Shown here: positions 47,711-60,151 of the stretch, in pieces
How positions within the stretch are numbered: the first letter of the stretch is position 1
Layout: every line of letters starts with the position of its first letter
Assembly: GCF_000516985.1 (NCBI RefSeq)
Contig: NW_006917101.1
Coordinates: forward strand, 2,410,834-2,474,833
Source of the DNA: Pestalotiopsis fici W106-1
Taxonomy: Eukaryota; Ascomycota; Sordariomycetes; Amphisphaeriales; Sporocadaceae
DNA: 64,000 bases
Direction of reading: 5' to 3'
Program-made: the position numbers and the translations under genes
The notes under the pieces: model-generated
Told to the model about the DNA's origin: nothing
The model's database searches: none
What the model saw: only the letters and a program-made list of their open reading frames with translations

Positions 47711-49604
47711 ATGATTTTCTCATCCCCCTTCCCGTCTCTTGAAATCCCACAGAGCAATATTCTATCCTATCTATTCCCGCGTTCTGAACCCGTGTCCGAC
47801 GAACCGCTTTGGCACGATGCAAAGGACGACAAGCAGAATCTCTCGGCACGAGGAGCGCTGCAATGGGTCAAGAGGTTGTCACTGGGGTTGGAGAGACTGG
47901 GTGTAGAGAGGGGAGAAGTGGTCATGATTTACACCCCAAATCACATCTTTGTTCCAGTGGCATACCTCGGCATTGTCGGTGCAGGTTATGTCTTCAGCGG
48001 TGCCAACCCGGCCTATACTGTACCAGGTATGTAGTATACATTCTCCCACTGTCTCCCAAGTGTCGAGCCTCCGCGCCTGGCGTATACTTATTGAGGACTT
48101 TTTAGAGGTTGCGCATCAGATTGTAAATACGGGAGCCAAGGTCATACTTGTCCATCCAAAACACGTCGAAACAGCAAAAGCCGCAGCCGAAAAGGCCCAG
48201 TTCCCCAGCTCCCGTATTTTCCAATTCTCTGACTTTCCGAATCCCTCTTATCATGGAATCTCCGACTGGCGGTCTTTTATTGCCAATGAATCAGATGGCG
48301 ACGCCTATCAGTGGCCTGAAATGAGCCCTGCAGAGTCTCAGACAGCCGTAGCTACAGTCAACTACAGCTCCGGTACTACAGGCCTGCCAAAGGGCGTTTG
48401 TGTTTCTCATGCAAATCTTATCGCCAATGCCGAGCAGACTATATTCATCAGATATGCCAAGAAGCCGTATTCCTTTGACAAAAGACCCCAAGAGCGATGG
48501 ATAGGCTTTCTGCCACTATACCATGCGTATGGGCAGCTCTACACCATGCTCATGTGCGTAAAGCTGCGAGTCCCCATATACATCATGACTGAATTCCGCT
48601 ACGAGGAGTTTCTGTTCAACATTGGGCGGTATCGCATCACAAGCTTACAGGTTGCGCCGCCCATCCTCGTCATGCTGTCAAAGCGCCCCGAGACGGCCCG
48701 CTACGACCTCAGCAGCTTGAAAGACTGCATGTGCGGAGCTGCTCCGCTGTCGAAAGAGCTCCAAAACGATTGCCAGCGCAGGTTCCGCATGCAGATCAAT
48801 CAGGGCTGGGGCATGACCGAGGTGACGTGTGGTGCTCTCCATGTTCCCGGGGGCGTCTTGGACGACTCGGGGAGTGTTGGTTGTCTAGACCCAAACTGCG
48901 AAGCGAGACTCATTGACGACGAAGGCAACGAGGTTGGTGTAAATGAGCCCGGGGAGCTGCTCGTGAGAGGCCCCAACATTATGCTTCGCTATTGGAAGAA
49001 CGAGGCAGCCACCAAGGACTCCATAGATGGAGATGGGTGGCTCAAAACCGGAGATGTTGCCGTATGCAACCAGGATGGCTTCTTTTGGATTGTAGACAGA
49101 AAGAAAGTAAGAGCCGCCCCCCCTGGCACATTCAAGGTGTTGGAGAAGATGTGATGTGCATTCCACATACTAATCCAAGATTGCAGGAACTCATCAAGGT
49201 TAACGCACTGCAAGTTGCTCCAGCTGAGCTAGAGGGCGTACTTCTCGAGAATGAACACATTGCAGATGCCGCTGCTGTTGGAATCACACTGTAAGGAAAA
49301 ACAACACATGCCCTTTGGCAAGAGCCATTGTTTTGCTGATAAATGATGACATCTCAGGCACGGGGAGGAACGTCCACGGGCCTATGTAGCGATACACAGC
49401 ACATCAAAGGGCAAGGTCGAACCAGCCGACATTCAGGAATGGATAAAGCCGAGGGTGGCAAAGCACAAGTTTCTGACAGGCGGTGTCGTCTTTGTAGATG
49501 AGGTGCCGAAACTTGCCAGCGGCAAGATCCAGAGAAAGGTGATGCGCGAGTGGGCCAAGAGAGATGCTGCAGAACTTGAAAGGGCTAGTCGACCCAGGCT
49601 ATAA
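47711..49604 (+). CDS. AMP-forming acyl/aryl-CoA ligase (4-coumarate-CoA-ligase-like, ANL superfamily)
   Basis: Four exons: 47711-48026, 48106-49106, 49187-49290 and 49358-49604, giving 555 residues. I start at MIFSSPFPSLEIPQSNILSY, the usual N-terminus of fungal 4CL-like ligases; an ATG 15 bases upstream is in frame. The AMP-binding P-loop YSSGTTGLPKG lies at about residues 192-202. INQGWGMTEVTCG, DGWLKTGDVAV, the hinge DRKKELIKVNALQVAPAELE, and the catalytic Lys in KLASGKIQRK complete the ANL set. The enzyme joins a carboxylic acid to CoA through an adenylate. It ends in Pro-Arg-Leu, a weak variant of the peroxisomal PTS1. It is the step that would feed the acyl-CoA dehydrogenase. It is divergent from the SDR. 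Confidence 0.93.
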
Positions 49605-51026
49605 GGCAAGTATAGACCCCGATTGGACCGACTTGATGGCGATAGTAGATCTTTGTGCAATGCAGATGGAGTAAGAGCGGATGCAGGGTATAATTCCTCT
49701 AGATAAAATGGCAATAAAGAGCGAGAGAGCGATGAGGAGAATACATACATCAAACACCTACATATGTTGGTACCGCAACCACTGCTACCACGTCGTGTTT
49801 CAATGACCCTCTCTGAATAGAGAATTACTCAATGGACCGTTTCGTCAGACCTTTACAAACGACATGACCACAACCCAAGTACATATCTTGGAAGTACGAG
49901 GACCTCGTCAAAACTACAATTGAGCCAGTACTGTACTGAGCCTATGCGATAATAACAACAACCTTGTATACGTTCAGTTCAGCTACCTTGGGTCGCTGCA
50001 TCAATACTTCGGTCCCGACTTGCCTTGTCAACGAAGCCGAATCAAAGCGTCACAAGGTGAAAGATGAAGTTCCAGGTCATCCTATGTAAAAACCCATGTA
50101 GGTTGCCCCAGACTCGTTGCCCCCAGGCTCCATACCAAGTATCTGGGTGTCGTTTCCCGGCCAAGACTGTACCCCATCGGCTGCTATACCTCAATCGCTA
50201 CATTCTCAGATGCTGTGTTTCCCCACATGACAAACCCTGCCCCACCCCCCCCCCCCCCCCCCCCGGACTAGCTGCCTGCCCTCCAATGGCTGTACGTACA
50301 CCTCATTCATGTCTAGTGACGTGAGTTTCAATTTACCTTCTGTGCTATAGCCTATGATGCTGCAATTGCATACTTTAGTGCACGCTGCGGGGCATGACAT
50401 TGGTATAATGCCTGTGCCGGACTCTTGATAGACTCCGGCCGCAACATCACATTGGTTTAGCTAGCAAAGTAGAAGCCTTGGCATTTTGGTTACAACAAAG
50501 CCTTGCAATCGCACACAAGAGGCTTACATGAGTAATACAATTGTATCGTACCCTGGATTACTGATTCATGTAAGCTCCCCTTCCGAATCAGGAACCCCCG
50601 TACTATCTCTCCAGTATGATTCAATGCTCTCGGTTAACTTTCCCCTACTCCAGGCCAAAAGTACACAATGGCTTTGCGAGCTGTGCATGTTTGCCATCAT
50701 GGATCCCAGCAGCTCTAAAGGAGCAAGTGCGTTTGACTGCTATTGGCCCGATCATGGAACTATGTTCCCTTTCTGAACAGCACTTCCGGCCCCAAGTGCT
50801 CCTTTCCCAAGGAACATGGTCTGCCTGCCGCTGGAGGCCAATATGCTGTCCCTCGGGTGTTGAGTCGACATTGTACATATATCTTGGTGATGCATACTTT
50901 GCTCTCCGCAAGTGTCCGAGAATGTATATGTGATATCTGTACAATACCTTCATTACAGCACTGCCAAATCTATCTCCTTCGTATTCGGTGCCTAGCCTTT
51001 TTAGTCGCTTCCCAAGTCCCTCCAAC
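49605..51026. other. Intergenic region with a poly-C tract
   Basis: Promoter region for BVMO 2 and 3' flank of the CoA ligase. A run of 20 C is at 50245-50264. Open frames at 50743-51159 and 50645-51028 are shadows. Nothing else is visible. Confidence 0.45.
50245..50264. repeat. Poly-C (20) homopolymer
   Basis: Twenty consecutive C on the plus strand. Such runs are error-prone in sequencing, so the exact length is uncertain. Confidence 0.9.
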
Positions 51027-52894
51027 ATGGCAGACCTCTTGTTACCCTCAGTCTCTGGACCCCAGGAAAGGGATGCAGCCCGCCGACTTGAGGCGCCAAT
51101 TCATTCCGAAAGACACGTCCGCATTATTTGTGTCGGAGCTGGCGCGTCGGGGCTTTTGATGGCATATAAGCTGCAAAAGCACTTTGACAACTTTGGCCTC
51201 ACGATATACGAGAAGAACCCTGCCGTCGCAGGAACGTGGTTTGAAAATCGGTATCCTGGGTAAGCTCAATAATGAAACTGCGCATTCCCTTTTTAGGAAT
51301 TTGGCGTGAATCCAAGACTGACCATGGTCATGATGGCAGCTGTGCTTGCGATGTGCCTTCTCACAACTACACGTGGAGTTTCGAACCCAAGCTGGACTGG
51401 TCTGCAGTCTATCCTGCAGCCAAGGAGATCTACGACTATCACGAAAACTTTGCACGCAAATACGGCTTGTTCCAGTATGTCCGGCTCAACCATCAAGTGA
51501 TTGGTGCATACTGGGATAACCAGACCGGCGGCTACAACGTCAAGGTCAAGGACAACGTCAACGGGACCGTGGTGGACGATCATTGTGACATACTGATCAA
51601 TGCCGGTGGTATCCTGAACAACTGGAAATGGCCTGCCATCCCTGGCCTGGAAAAGTATAAAGGAACCCTCCTGCACACGGCCAGATGGGACGAGTCGATC
51701 AACCTGGAAGGAAAACACGTCGGCCTGATTGGGAACGGGTCATCGGGTATCCAAGTCCTCCCTGCCATTCGCGACAAGTGTAGCAAAGTCACAACATTTA
51801 TCCGTGAGCCTACATGGGTGTCACCGGTGCAAGGGCTTGAGCAGCATATCTACTCCGACGAGGAGCGGCAGGCCTTTGCGACAAAGCCAAGCGTTTTGAC
51901 CGACTATCGAAAGGACGTCGAGACTGGCCTCAACGGCCAATTTGGTATCTTCTTGAAGAACAACCAGGTGAACATTGAGACGCACGAGTACATGCTGGGA
52001 CAAATGAAGGAGAAGCTTGGCGACGCATACCTCGAGTCCAAGTTGATTCCGGACTGGAGTGTTGGGTGCCGCCGTTTGACACCCGGGGTGAACTACCTCG
52101 AGTCGCTGACCAAGGAGAATGTCCAAGTCGTCTATGGCGAAATCAACGAGGTCACGGAGCGCGGGTGCCTCTGTGATGACGGCAAGGAGTACCCGGTCGA
52201 CGTGCTCATCTGCGCGACCGGCTTTGACACGTCGTTCAAGCCTCGGTTTCCCGTCGTCTCTGACAAGGGCGAGAACCTTCAGGACAAGTGGGCAGCTGAT
52301 CCACAGTCCTATTTTGGTGTTGCTGCCGCGGGCATGCCCAACTACCTCTTCTTCCTGGGTCCAAACTGCCCGATCGGCAACGGACCCGTGCTGTCTGCCA
52401 TTGAAACCCAGGCCGACTGGATGTGTAGACTCATTGACCGCTACCAGACCAACAACATCAGGACCTTTTCGCCCAAGGAGGAGGCGGTGCAAGACTTTAT
52501 CAACTTCAAGGACTATTTCATGACCAGGACTGTCTGGCAAGACCCGTGCCGGTCCTGGTACAAGCCGCGCCCCGACGGTCCGATCACGGCGCTGTGGCCG
52601 GGGTCAACGCTTCACTACATTGAGTGCATGAAGGACTTGCGCATGGACGACTTTGATGTCACCTATACGGGCAACCGGTTTGCCTGGCTGGGAAATGGCT
52701 ACTCCCAGACTGAGTTGGACGATACGGCCGACTGGGCCTATTATATCAGGGACAATGACGATGATGGTCCGTTGTCAACGGCTGGCCGGAGAAAGCTTCT
52801 TACCAAGAGTGGTACGATACAAGGCAGGACAATGGTAAACTTTGCCGGCATGACGGATGAGGACACCCCCAAGGCAAGAGAGACCAGATTATAA
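51027..52894 (+). CDS. Baeyer-Villiger monooxygenase 2 (FAD, NADPH; class B flavin monooxygenase)
   Basis: Two exons: 51027-51259 and 51340-52894, giving 595 residues. I start at MADLLLPSVSGPQERDAARR; an ATG 39 bases upstream is also in frame. The FAD motif GAGASG lies at residues 37-42, the fingerprint is YKGTLLHTARWD (FxGxxxHxxxW with Tyr for Phe), followed by LIGNGSSGIQ and DVLICATGFD. The intron falls at PG-CACDVPSHNY, close to the intron 1 position of BVMO 1. The two genes share subgroup features such as LINAGGILNNWKWP, yet BVMO 1 has five exons and this one two. It converts a ketone to an ester or lactone. It ends ARETRL; Thr-Arg-Leu is at best a weak PTS1. With the other genes it forms the right end of the catabolic set. 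Confidence 0.9.
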
Positions 52895-53164
52895 ACATAG
52901 GTTGATGGGATCAAGAGCATAATATAAAGCTGTGAATTCACTTGAATAATAAATACAACAACTCTCACAAACGTATGTGTATATATCATATCTTACAAAA
53001 GGGGTCCCTTAGCTTACGGGGAAAATAATTATCTTAATATTAAAGATTTCACGAAATAATATAATTCAACATTAATGTGTTTTACTTGATATTATTCCTT
53101 TGCTCATTATGATGAAATTTAAATTATAATTAAAAATCGCGGTAATAAAACGGTATTTAAATTA
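52895..53164. other. AT-rich patch
   Basis: From about 52980 the sequence changes to very AT-rich DNA (runs such as AATTATAATTAAAAATCG) unlike the flanking coding regions. It continues as pyrimidine/purine tracts into the next frame. It may be a remnant of sequence altered by repeat-induced point mutation. No gene is seen. Confidence 0.5.
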
Positions 53165-53957
53165 TTATTTAGTTTTTTTCTTTTTTCTTTTTCTTCTTCT
53201 TTTCCTTTTTCCCCTTATTTTTCCTTTTCCTTCTTTGTTTATAAATCCTATAATTTTAAAAGGTGGCGATAATCTTTTAAAGGATTCTCCGGAGTAACTT
53301 TGCATCTTAGTGATCTGCTCGTAGTTCGTCTGAATCTCATCTCGAGTGAGAGGTGGGCGGACAAAGTCCTTGACAGCATAGTCTTGAAGCCCTTCTTGGC
53401 GCGCGTTGTAATGGTCTTTAATTCGACTGCAAAGATGTGAGTACATTAGTAGCATAAATACTAATATAAGTGACAACTGACACCGAGTTGTATAGGGCCT
53501 TCTGCGAAAGGAAGACACATGGGTCATAATTCCATTGCGTTATGATGCGCTCGCGACCTGCATCGGCCTGGCAATACGCACGGAACATTTCATCACTGGT
53601 CAAATGGCTGCCGCCATTGTTGAAGGTGATGTAGGCAACTGACGCCAACTTGCCAGTAGCACCCACGTAATCCTGGGGGACTCGTCGATTTGTCTTGTCT
53701 AGACGAGCTCGAACGAAGGCAGGCTGTCCGGCCTTGCGTGCGCTGTGGATCCGGGGGTATTTTGAGCGAGGCGTGTTTGTTAGATGTCTTGTTGGTGCAT
53801 CCGGGTTTTTCTTCTTGTCCCACCTGGACTGCTGCTCGGAACTCGGTGGGAGGTCCTTGACCCCGGTGATGACTTCTGAGTGATGGGAGCTTTGGCTGTT
53901 GCGTTCTTTGATCGCTGCCCAGAGGTAGAAAAGCTGATAGTAGAACAAACGCTGCAT
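53165..53957 (-). CDS. Unrecognised hypothetical gene, probably truncated at its 3' end
   Basis: Two exons can be proposed on the minus strand: 53957-53482 and 53426-53165. Splicing joins WNYDPCVFLSQKALYNSV to RIKDHYNARQEGLQDYAVKD in frame, using donor GTCAGT and acceptor TTTGCAG. These segments look like real coding sequence, with even amino-acid use. After DEIQTNYEQITKMQ the frame runs into the AT-rich patch and degenerates to Lys/Arg-rich nonsense (GKRKRRRKRKKKKTK). The true end was therefore probably lost. The start is uncertain. I do not recognise the family. It may belong to the decayed block around the assembly gap. Confidence 0.4.
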
Positions 53958-54485
53958 CTCAGAAGAAATGGTGGGCGACGCACCCGGCCAATCTCCAAGG
54001 CGCGCGGGGCTGCCGATGATTGTGTAGGTATCTACTTACTCAGTGACTCTTGTCGTCATTCTTACGGTCTGCAGATGGACAATCGTGGATCAGACAATCA
54101 CCACCGCTTGACTCAGCAGCCTGTGCAGGAGCACAATCACCACAGGAACAAACAAACCTCGCCTGCTGACTGGATTTTCAGCTATTAATACAATTGATCT
54201 TCTGCTCTTGCACATCCTTCTTTCTTCGCCCTTCTCCTCGCAACACAACAAAACCTGCATTGACTGCGTTGCATACCAAAGACGAAGCACTTTGGAACCA
54301 CATCGTGTGACATCACGAGCTGCACCGAGGACACTCTTCGTCATGAGGTACGTTATTTTTCAACCTGGCAATCTTCGCATTGATTCCTGTTTCGATCCCA
54401 ACATCCCTCAGTGACAGTCAAAGTGAGCAGAAGGCCGACCCGGCGATCCTGTTTAGGTCGCTGCCCGCCCCAGCCAAAGGCTTTG
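53958..54485. other. Intergenic region
   Basis: Divergent spacer between two poorly supported genes. Nothing else is visible. Confidence 0.35.
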
Positions 54486-55280
54486 ATGAGTGGCAACGAT
54501 CTCGGCGGCAAAGACTTGGAAGTCTTGACGGCTCTCGTCCACCAGGTCCAGGCTACAATACCACCTGAGTACCAACGAGACGACTCGTTTGATACACTGC
54601 GCCAGCAGTTTATCGACAACACCTTCCGGTATTGGAATACGAGCAGAATGGACAATCCAGTGCCGAAATTCGCGAAGCCAGCTCTCACGGCCATGTCGAC
54701 AAAGGTCGGATGCTAGAAGCACGACCTCGTCTCGGAAAAGGTTCGAAAGCGAAAGGCCACGGAGATGCCTGCCGGCGACACCAAGGCCCCAGTCACGCCA
54801 AAGAAGATCAAGGTGGCAGAGGGAGCGATTCCATCCCCATCACCGAGTCCCAAAGCTCAACCTGTCAACTCCGTCAGGGCCTTGAAGCGCAAAGGCGCGG
54901 TGGCATATTGTCGACCTGAGCTCGCAGACGCCACCATCAACTTCCGATTCATCGATGGAGAAGGCTCATACCACTTGACTCGAGACATCGAATTTGATGG
55001 TGGCAAGTTTACTGGAGACATGAGGAGGAACGCTTGCTTCAAGTGGGATTGTGCACAGTTACAATCTCTGGGAACCTTCAACAACGATCTCGTAGTCTTC
55101 AAGTTTCGTCGCTGGCTACACGTCAAATACCACTACCGGGGCTGTATGGACGATGCGCCCGCCGACGTTGAGTTTCGCGAGGTCGAATTGCAAACTCCAG
55201 TCTGGGATGCCTGCATCGAGACTATCAAAGCGACACACGATAATCCGCCTCTTCCTCAAACTCCATTTCCTCGCACATAG
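54486..55280 (+). pseudogene. Unrecognised gene interrupted by an in-frame TAG
   Basis: From ATG 54486 the frame runs MSGNDLGGKDLEVLTALVHQ to ALTAMSTKVGC, meets TAG at 54714-54716, and continues in the same frame as KHDLVSEKVRKRKATEMPAG for 188 more codons to 55280. The second part has a basic KRK region, a Pro/Ser-rich linker and a globular-looking domain (INFRFIDGEGSYHLTRDIEF, WLHVKYHYRGCMDDAPADVE). Continuous coding character on both sides suggests one gene with a nonsense mutation. An unrecognised intron or a downstream start at 54765 is also possible. No family is recognised. Confidence 0.45.
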
Positions 55281-55709
55281 CACTTTTGGGCTCATGCCTA
55301 GAAACATATCCACAGATCAGCCCCCTTTTTTCTCATGCGAAAAAAAAGGTTTATCCAAGTCCCAGTGGCTGGATTGGGGAGAATTAGGTTGGATCATGTT
55401 ACCGTTTCGTTTAAGGGTTTTTTCTTGCCTCTCTTTTTTCTTGTGATGGAAGATTATCTGGGGTAATGCGACGTGCATGGGAAGATAGGAAAATCAATTA
55501 ATCGCTTTTCGGGAGACTTGAGTACTTGCAAAATGACACAATGAGGTTTCTGGCCTGACTGTTATAGGAAGATGGCAGCTAGTGCTAAAACCATATTGCT
55601 TTGGGGTATGCGCCTACGACCCCGGTATAATTAGAAATCGGCAAGCCAGAGAAAACGAGAAAACGAGGAAATAAAAAAAAAAGAAAAGAAAGGAAATACG
55701 GAGAAAAAT
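55281..55709. other. Intergenic region running into a purine tract at the gap edge
   Basis: No gene. From about 55655 it is nearly all A and G up to the Ns. Confidence 0.5.
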
Positions 55710-55809
55710 NNNNNNNNNNNNNNNNNNNNNNNNNNNNNNNNNNNNNNNNNNNNNNNNNNNNNNNNNNNNNNNNNNNNNNNNNNNNNNNNNNNNNNNNNNN
55801 NNNNNNNNN
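55710..55809. other. Assembly gap (100 N)
   Basis: Exactly 100 Ns, the usual placeholder for a gap of unknown length. Both sides are purine-rich low-complexity DNA, which probably stopped the assembly. Any frame drawn across it is meaningless. Confidence 0.98.
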
Positions 55810-55918
55810 AAAGAAAGAAAGAAGAAGAAAAGAAGAAAAAAAAAAGAAGAGAAAGAGAGAAAAGAGAAAGAGAGAAAGAGAGAAAAAGAGAAAAAGAGAA
55901 AGAGAGAAAAAGAGAAAA

Positions 55919-55955
<37 letters not shown>

Positions 55956-55990
55956 AAGATAGAAAAAGAGAAAGAGAAAAAGAGAAAAAG
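55810..55990. repeat. GA-rich purine tract
   Basis: About 180 bases almost entirely of A and G, mainly AGAGAAA and AAGAGAAA units, directly after the assembly gap. The left edge of the gap has the same composition. Confidence 0.9.
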
Positions 55991-56199
55991 GGCTAAATAT
56001 AGCATTAGTATAAGTCGTGAAAGCTCGCTCACTCCAATATTTCTCAACGTTTTAAGGGCGAATTATTCTATTCTCATGCCGACGCATCGACACGACTGTA
56101 GCTCCGGTACTGCAGTAAAGTATGATACGCTCAAGTGCAAATGAGCCATTCCGCATACAATCACAAATATTGCCTTCTTTGCCCTCGGTCCATTTACAG

Positions 56200-58135
<1,936 letters not shown>

Positions 58136-59582
58136 TTGATGGTCATGGCTTATGGCATTGATGGCCAGATTGTGGTTTTCTCGAGCCAGACGCTCACTTT
58201 GGTCGTTTGTGGTGCCACGCTCACCCAGTCCGAGAGCAGTCATATCACTAAAACCACTTGGGTTGAGATAGCACTTCTCGAGAACCCGAGAATCAGGGTC
58301 GTGATTCATGATCATGCGAGCGTCGTCGTCGGCACCGGTTTGAAGGGTAAGCTCTGTTGCTGATCGCCGCCGAATTGAGGTATATGTGATTGGCTCCGGA
58401 TACCCGAGCCACTCTCCCCGGGTTCTTAGATATTCTGAGAGGGACTGGGCGGATGCGGTATCTTGACTAATATTCAGTCCTCGCGCCTTACCCGCGCGTA
58501 GAACGGGCTCGTCCCATGCCTCCTTCTTGATCTAGGACCCTAATTAGCCAATGTAAACAACAGGACTCAGAGACACTGACCAGAATCCGATGCATAGTGC
58601 CGTTTATCAAGTCGCCAATGCTATCAATGTTGACCAGAATGCCGCGGCGCAACGCAATCACTAGCAACCTGTGGGGGATGGAAAAAATCAAGTGGTTTTG
58701 TGGCCGTGGCGATGGCGCCTTTGCCGTTAATATTCGGCGTAGCTCTGGCTTTTTCATGGCTCGCTCCATATCTGGGAGGTTGGTCTTCAATGATCGAAAA
58801 GTCACCGTGGCTGTGAAGCTTCCCTTTTCCTCACCCCGAGTGATTTGAATGCCTCGCCAGGTAAGGTATAATTTCTCACTCTTGTTCTCCTGGCTGGTCC
58901 ACCCGATGCTTCCAGGTCGCAAGCAACAAATGCGCATAAGGCACCACGCTAGCTGATGGCCTTCTGCTATTGCTATCTGTGGAGTTGACAGGAGATCGTG
59001 ATCGATGAGTTGGCGCAATTCGGGCAGGCCGACCTCTGACCGATTCGGATTTACGCTGCCCCGTGTCAACCCGTACACTTTGGATGCATAGCGCAGGGAC
59101 TCTGTGATCTTGTTGTACACAGTGCTTCAGGCTGGTGGCGTCAATTGGTGCCTGTTGTAAACATGGTATATCCAGAATAGCATCGCTGCTCGGTATTTGG
59201 ACAAGGCCATGTACGTAAGATTATCGGCCGACTTTCCAGCCGTTTGGTCAGCAACAAAAAACATAAAGCCTCGAAGCTGCGCCAAGAGCTTCTGTTGGTC
59301 AATAGGAAACATCAACGTGTCCTTTTCTCTCTGTGTCAGTCTCCTGGTTTCCTCCATGGACGGAATGACGCCTGTTAGACGCAGAAATCGTTCGAAGAGT
59401 GCGAGGACGCGGTCCTGGTTATTCTGTGTTGGCGTCGCATGCCAACGGAAACCGGCTGATGCAATTTCATGTTGTTCAATCTTCTTCATCAGTTGGAAAA
59501 TATACTCGTCACCGCTAGCTTCTATTCGATTGATCGCCTCAAAAAGGCTTATCCGGCGGTCGCCGACACGATGCGGTGGCAT
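58136..59582 (-). pseudogene. DUF3435-like tyrosine recombinase, N-terminal and catalytic part (broken)
   Basis: Reading minus from ATG 59582: a helical SAM-like core-binding part (RVLALFERFLRLTGVIPSME, LLAQLRGFMFFVADQTAGKS), then an in-frame TGA at 59127-59129, then the same frame continues STVYNKITESLRYASKVYGL. The catalytic domain shows MRICCLRPGS (first Arg box), an intron 58580-58532 (GTCAGT..CCTAG), then ITYTSIRRRSA (TxxR for HxxR), MIMNHDPDSR (His) and LEKCYL (Tyr). These are the tyrosine-recombinase positions. The frame reaches 58136 in phase 0 and resumes at 60455 on the plus strand. The layout resembles fungal DUF3435 proteins, some of which are captains of Starship elements. Because of the TGA and the inversion it should be inactive. 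Family naming is from recalled motif layout, not a search. Confidence 0.65.
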
Positions 59583-60151
59583 GATGGGTAAAGGTGGGAT
59601 GGATTTTTGCTGATTGGGGTGACAGTGAACTTGAAGTAGCTGTTGCACGCAAACGCATGTAGAGTCTCGGATTCCGTGAAACAGCTATAATTAACGATAA
59701 ATCGATTGATACAGGAAAAACAAGCAAAGGACAAATACACGAGCGCAATCAGAAGAGGGTAGAGGGGGAAAGTGACGCACAGATAAGGAAGGAGGCAGGT
59801 ACTGCAAACAGGCAGGAAGACGTCAAGGCGACTTGATGGAAAGAAAGGAAGGAAAGATGCATCAAGCACCTGCTATCGGTGTCGTGAATGCAGACCTTCC
59901 AATGGTGTAGCCTAGGTGGGTTCTCCCCATAGCTTGACCCTAGGCTTCGCGTTGGTCGGCAGGTCAAATGCAACTACATAACTATCCATGACTCTTTATT
60001 TATTTTTATAGATGACCCCAAAAGAAAAGGGGGGGGAAAAAAACATCCCACTGTACTTCGTGTCTGTGTATGTTTTGTCGAGATGGCCCCAAAGATAGGA
60101 CTCTGTGCCGATGCTCTGTTGAGAATGAACATGAGTTCGTACTAGCAATAC
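59583..60151. other. Spacer inside the inverted segment
   Basis: Before the inversion this would have been the intergenic region between the helicase 3' end and the recombinase start. No coding signal. Confidence 0.5.

Noticed and set aside
35592..52894. Secondary-metabolite biosynthetic cluster
   Set aside because: No PKS, NRPS, terpene cyclase, DMATS, P450 or transporter is present; the enzymes fit degradation better.
55631..56047. 138-codon minus-strand frame across the assembly gap
   Set aside because: It is a Phe/Ser/Leu run from a purine tract and is drawn through 100 Ns, so it has no coding meaning.
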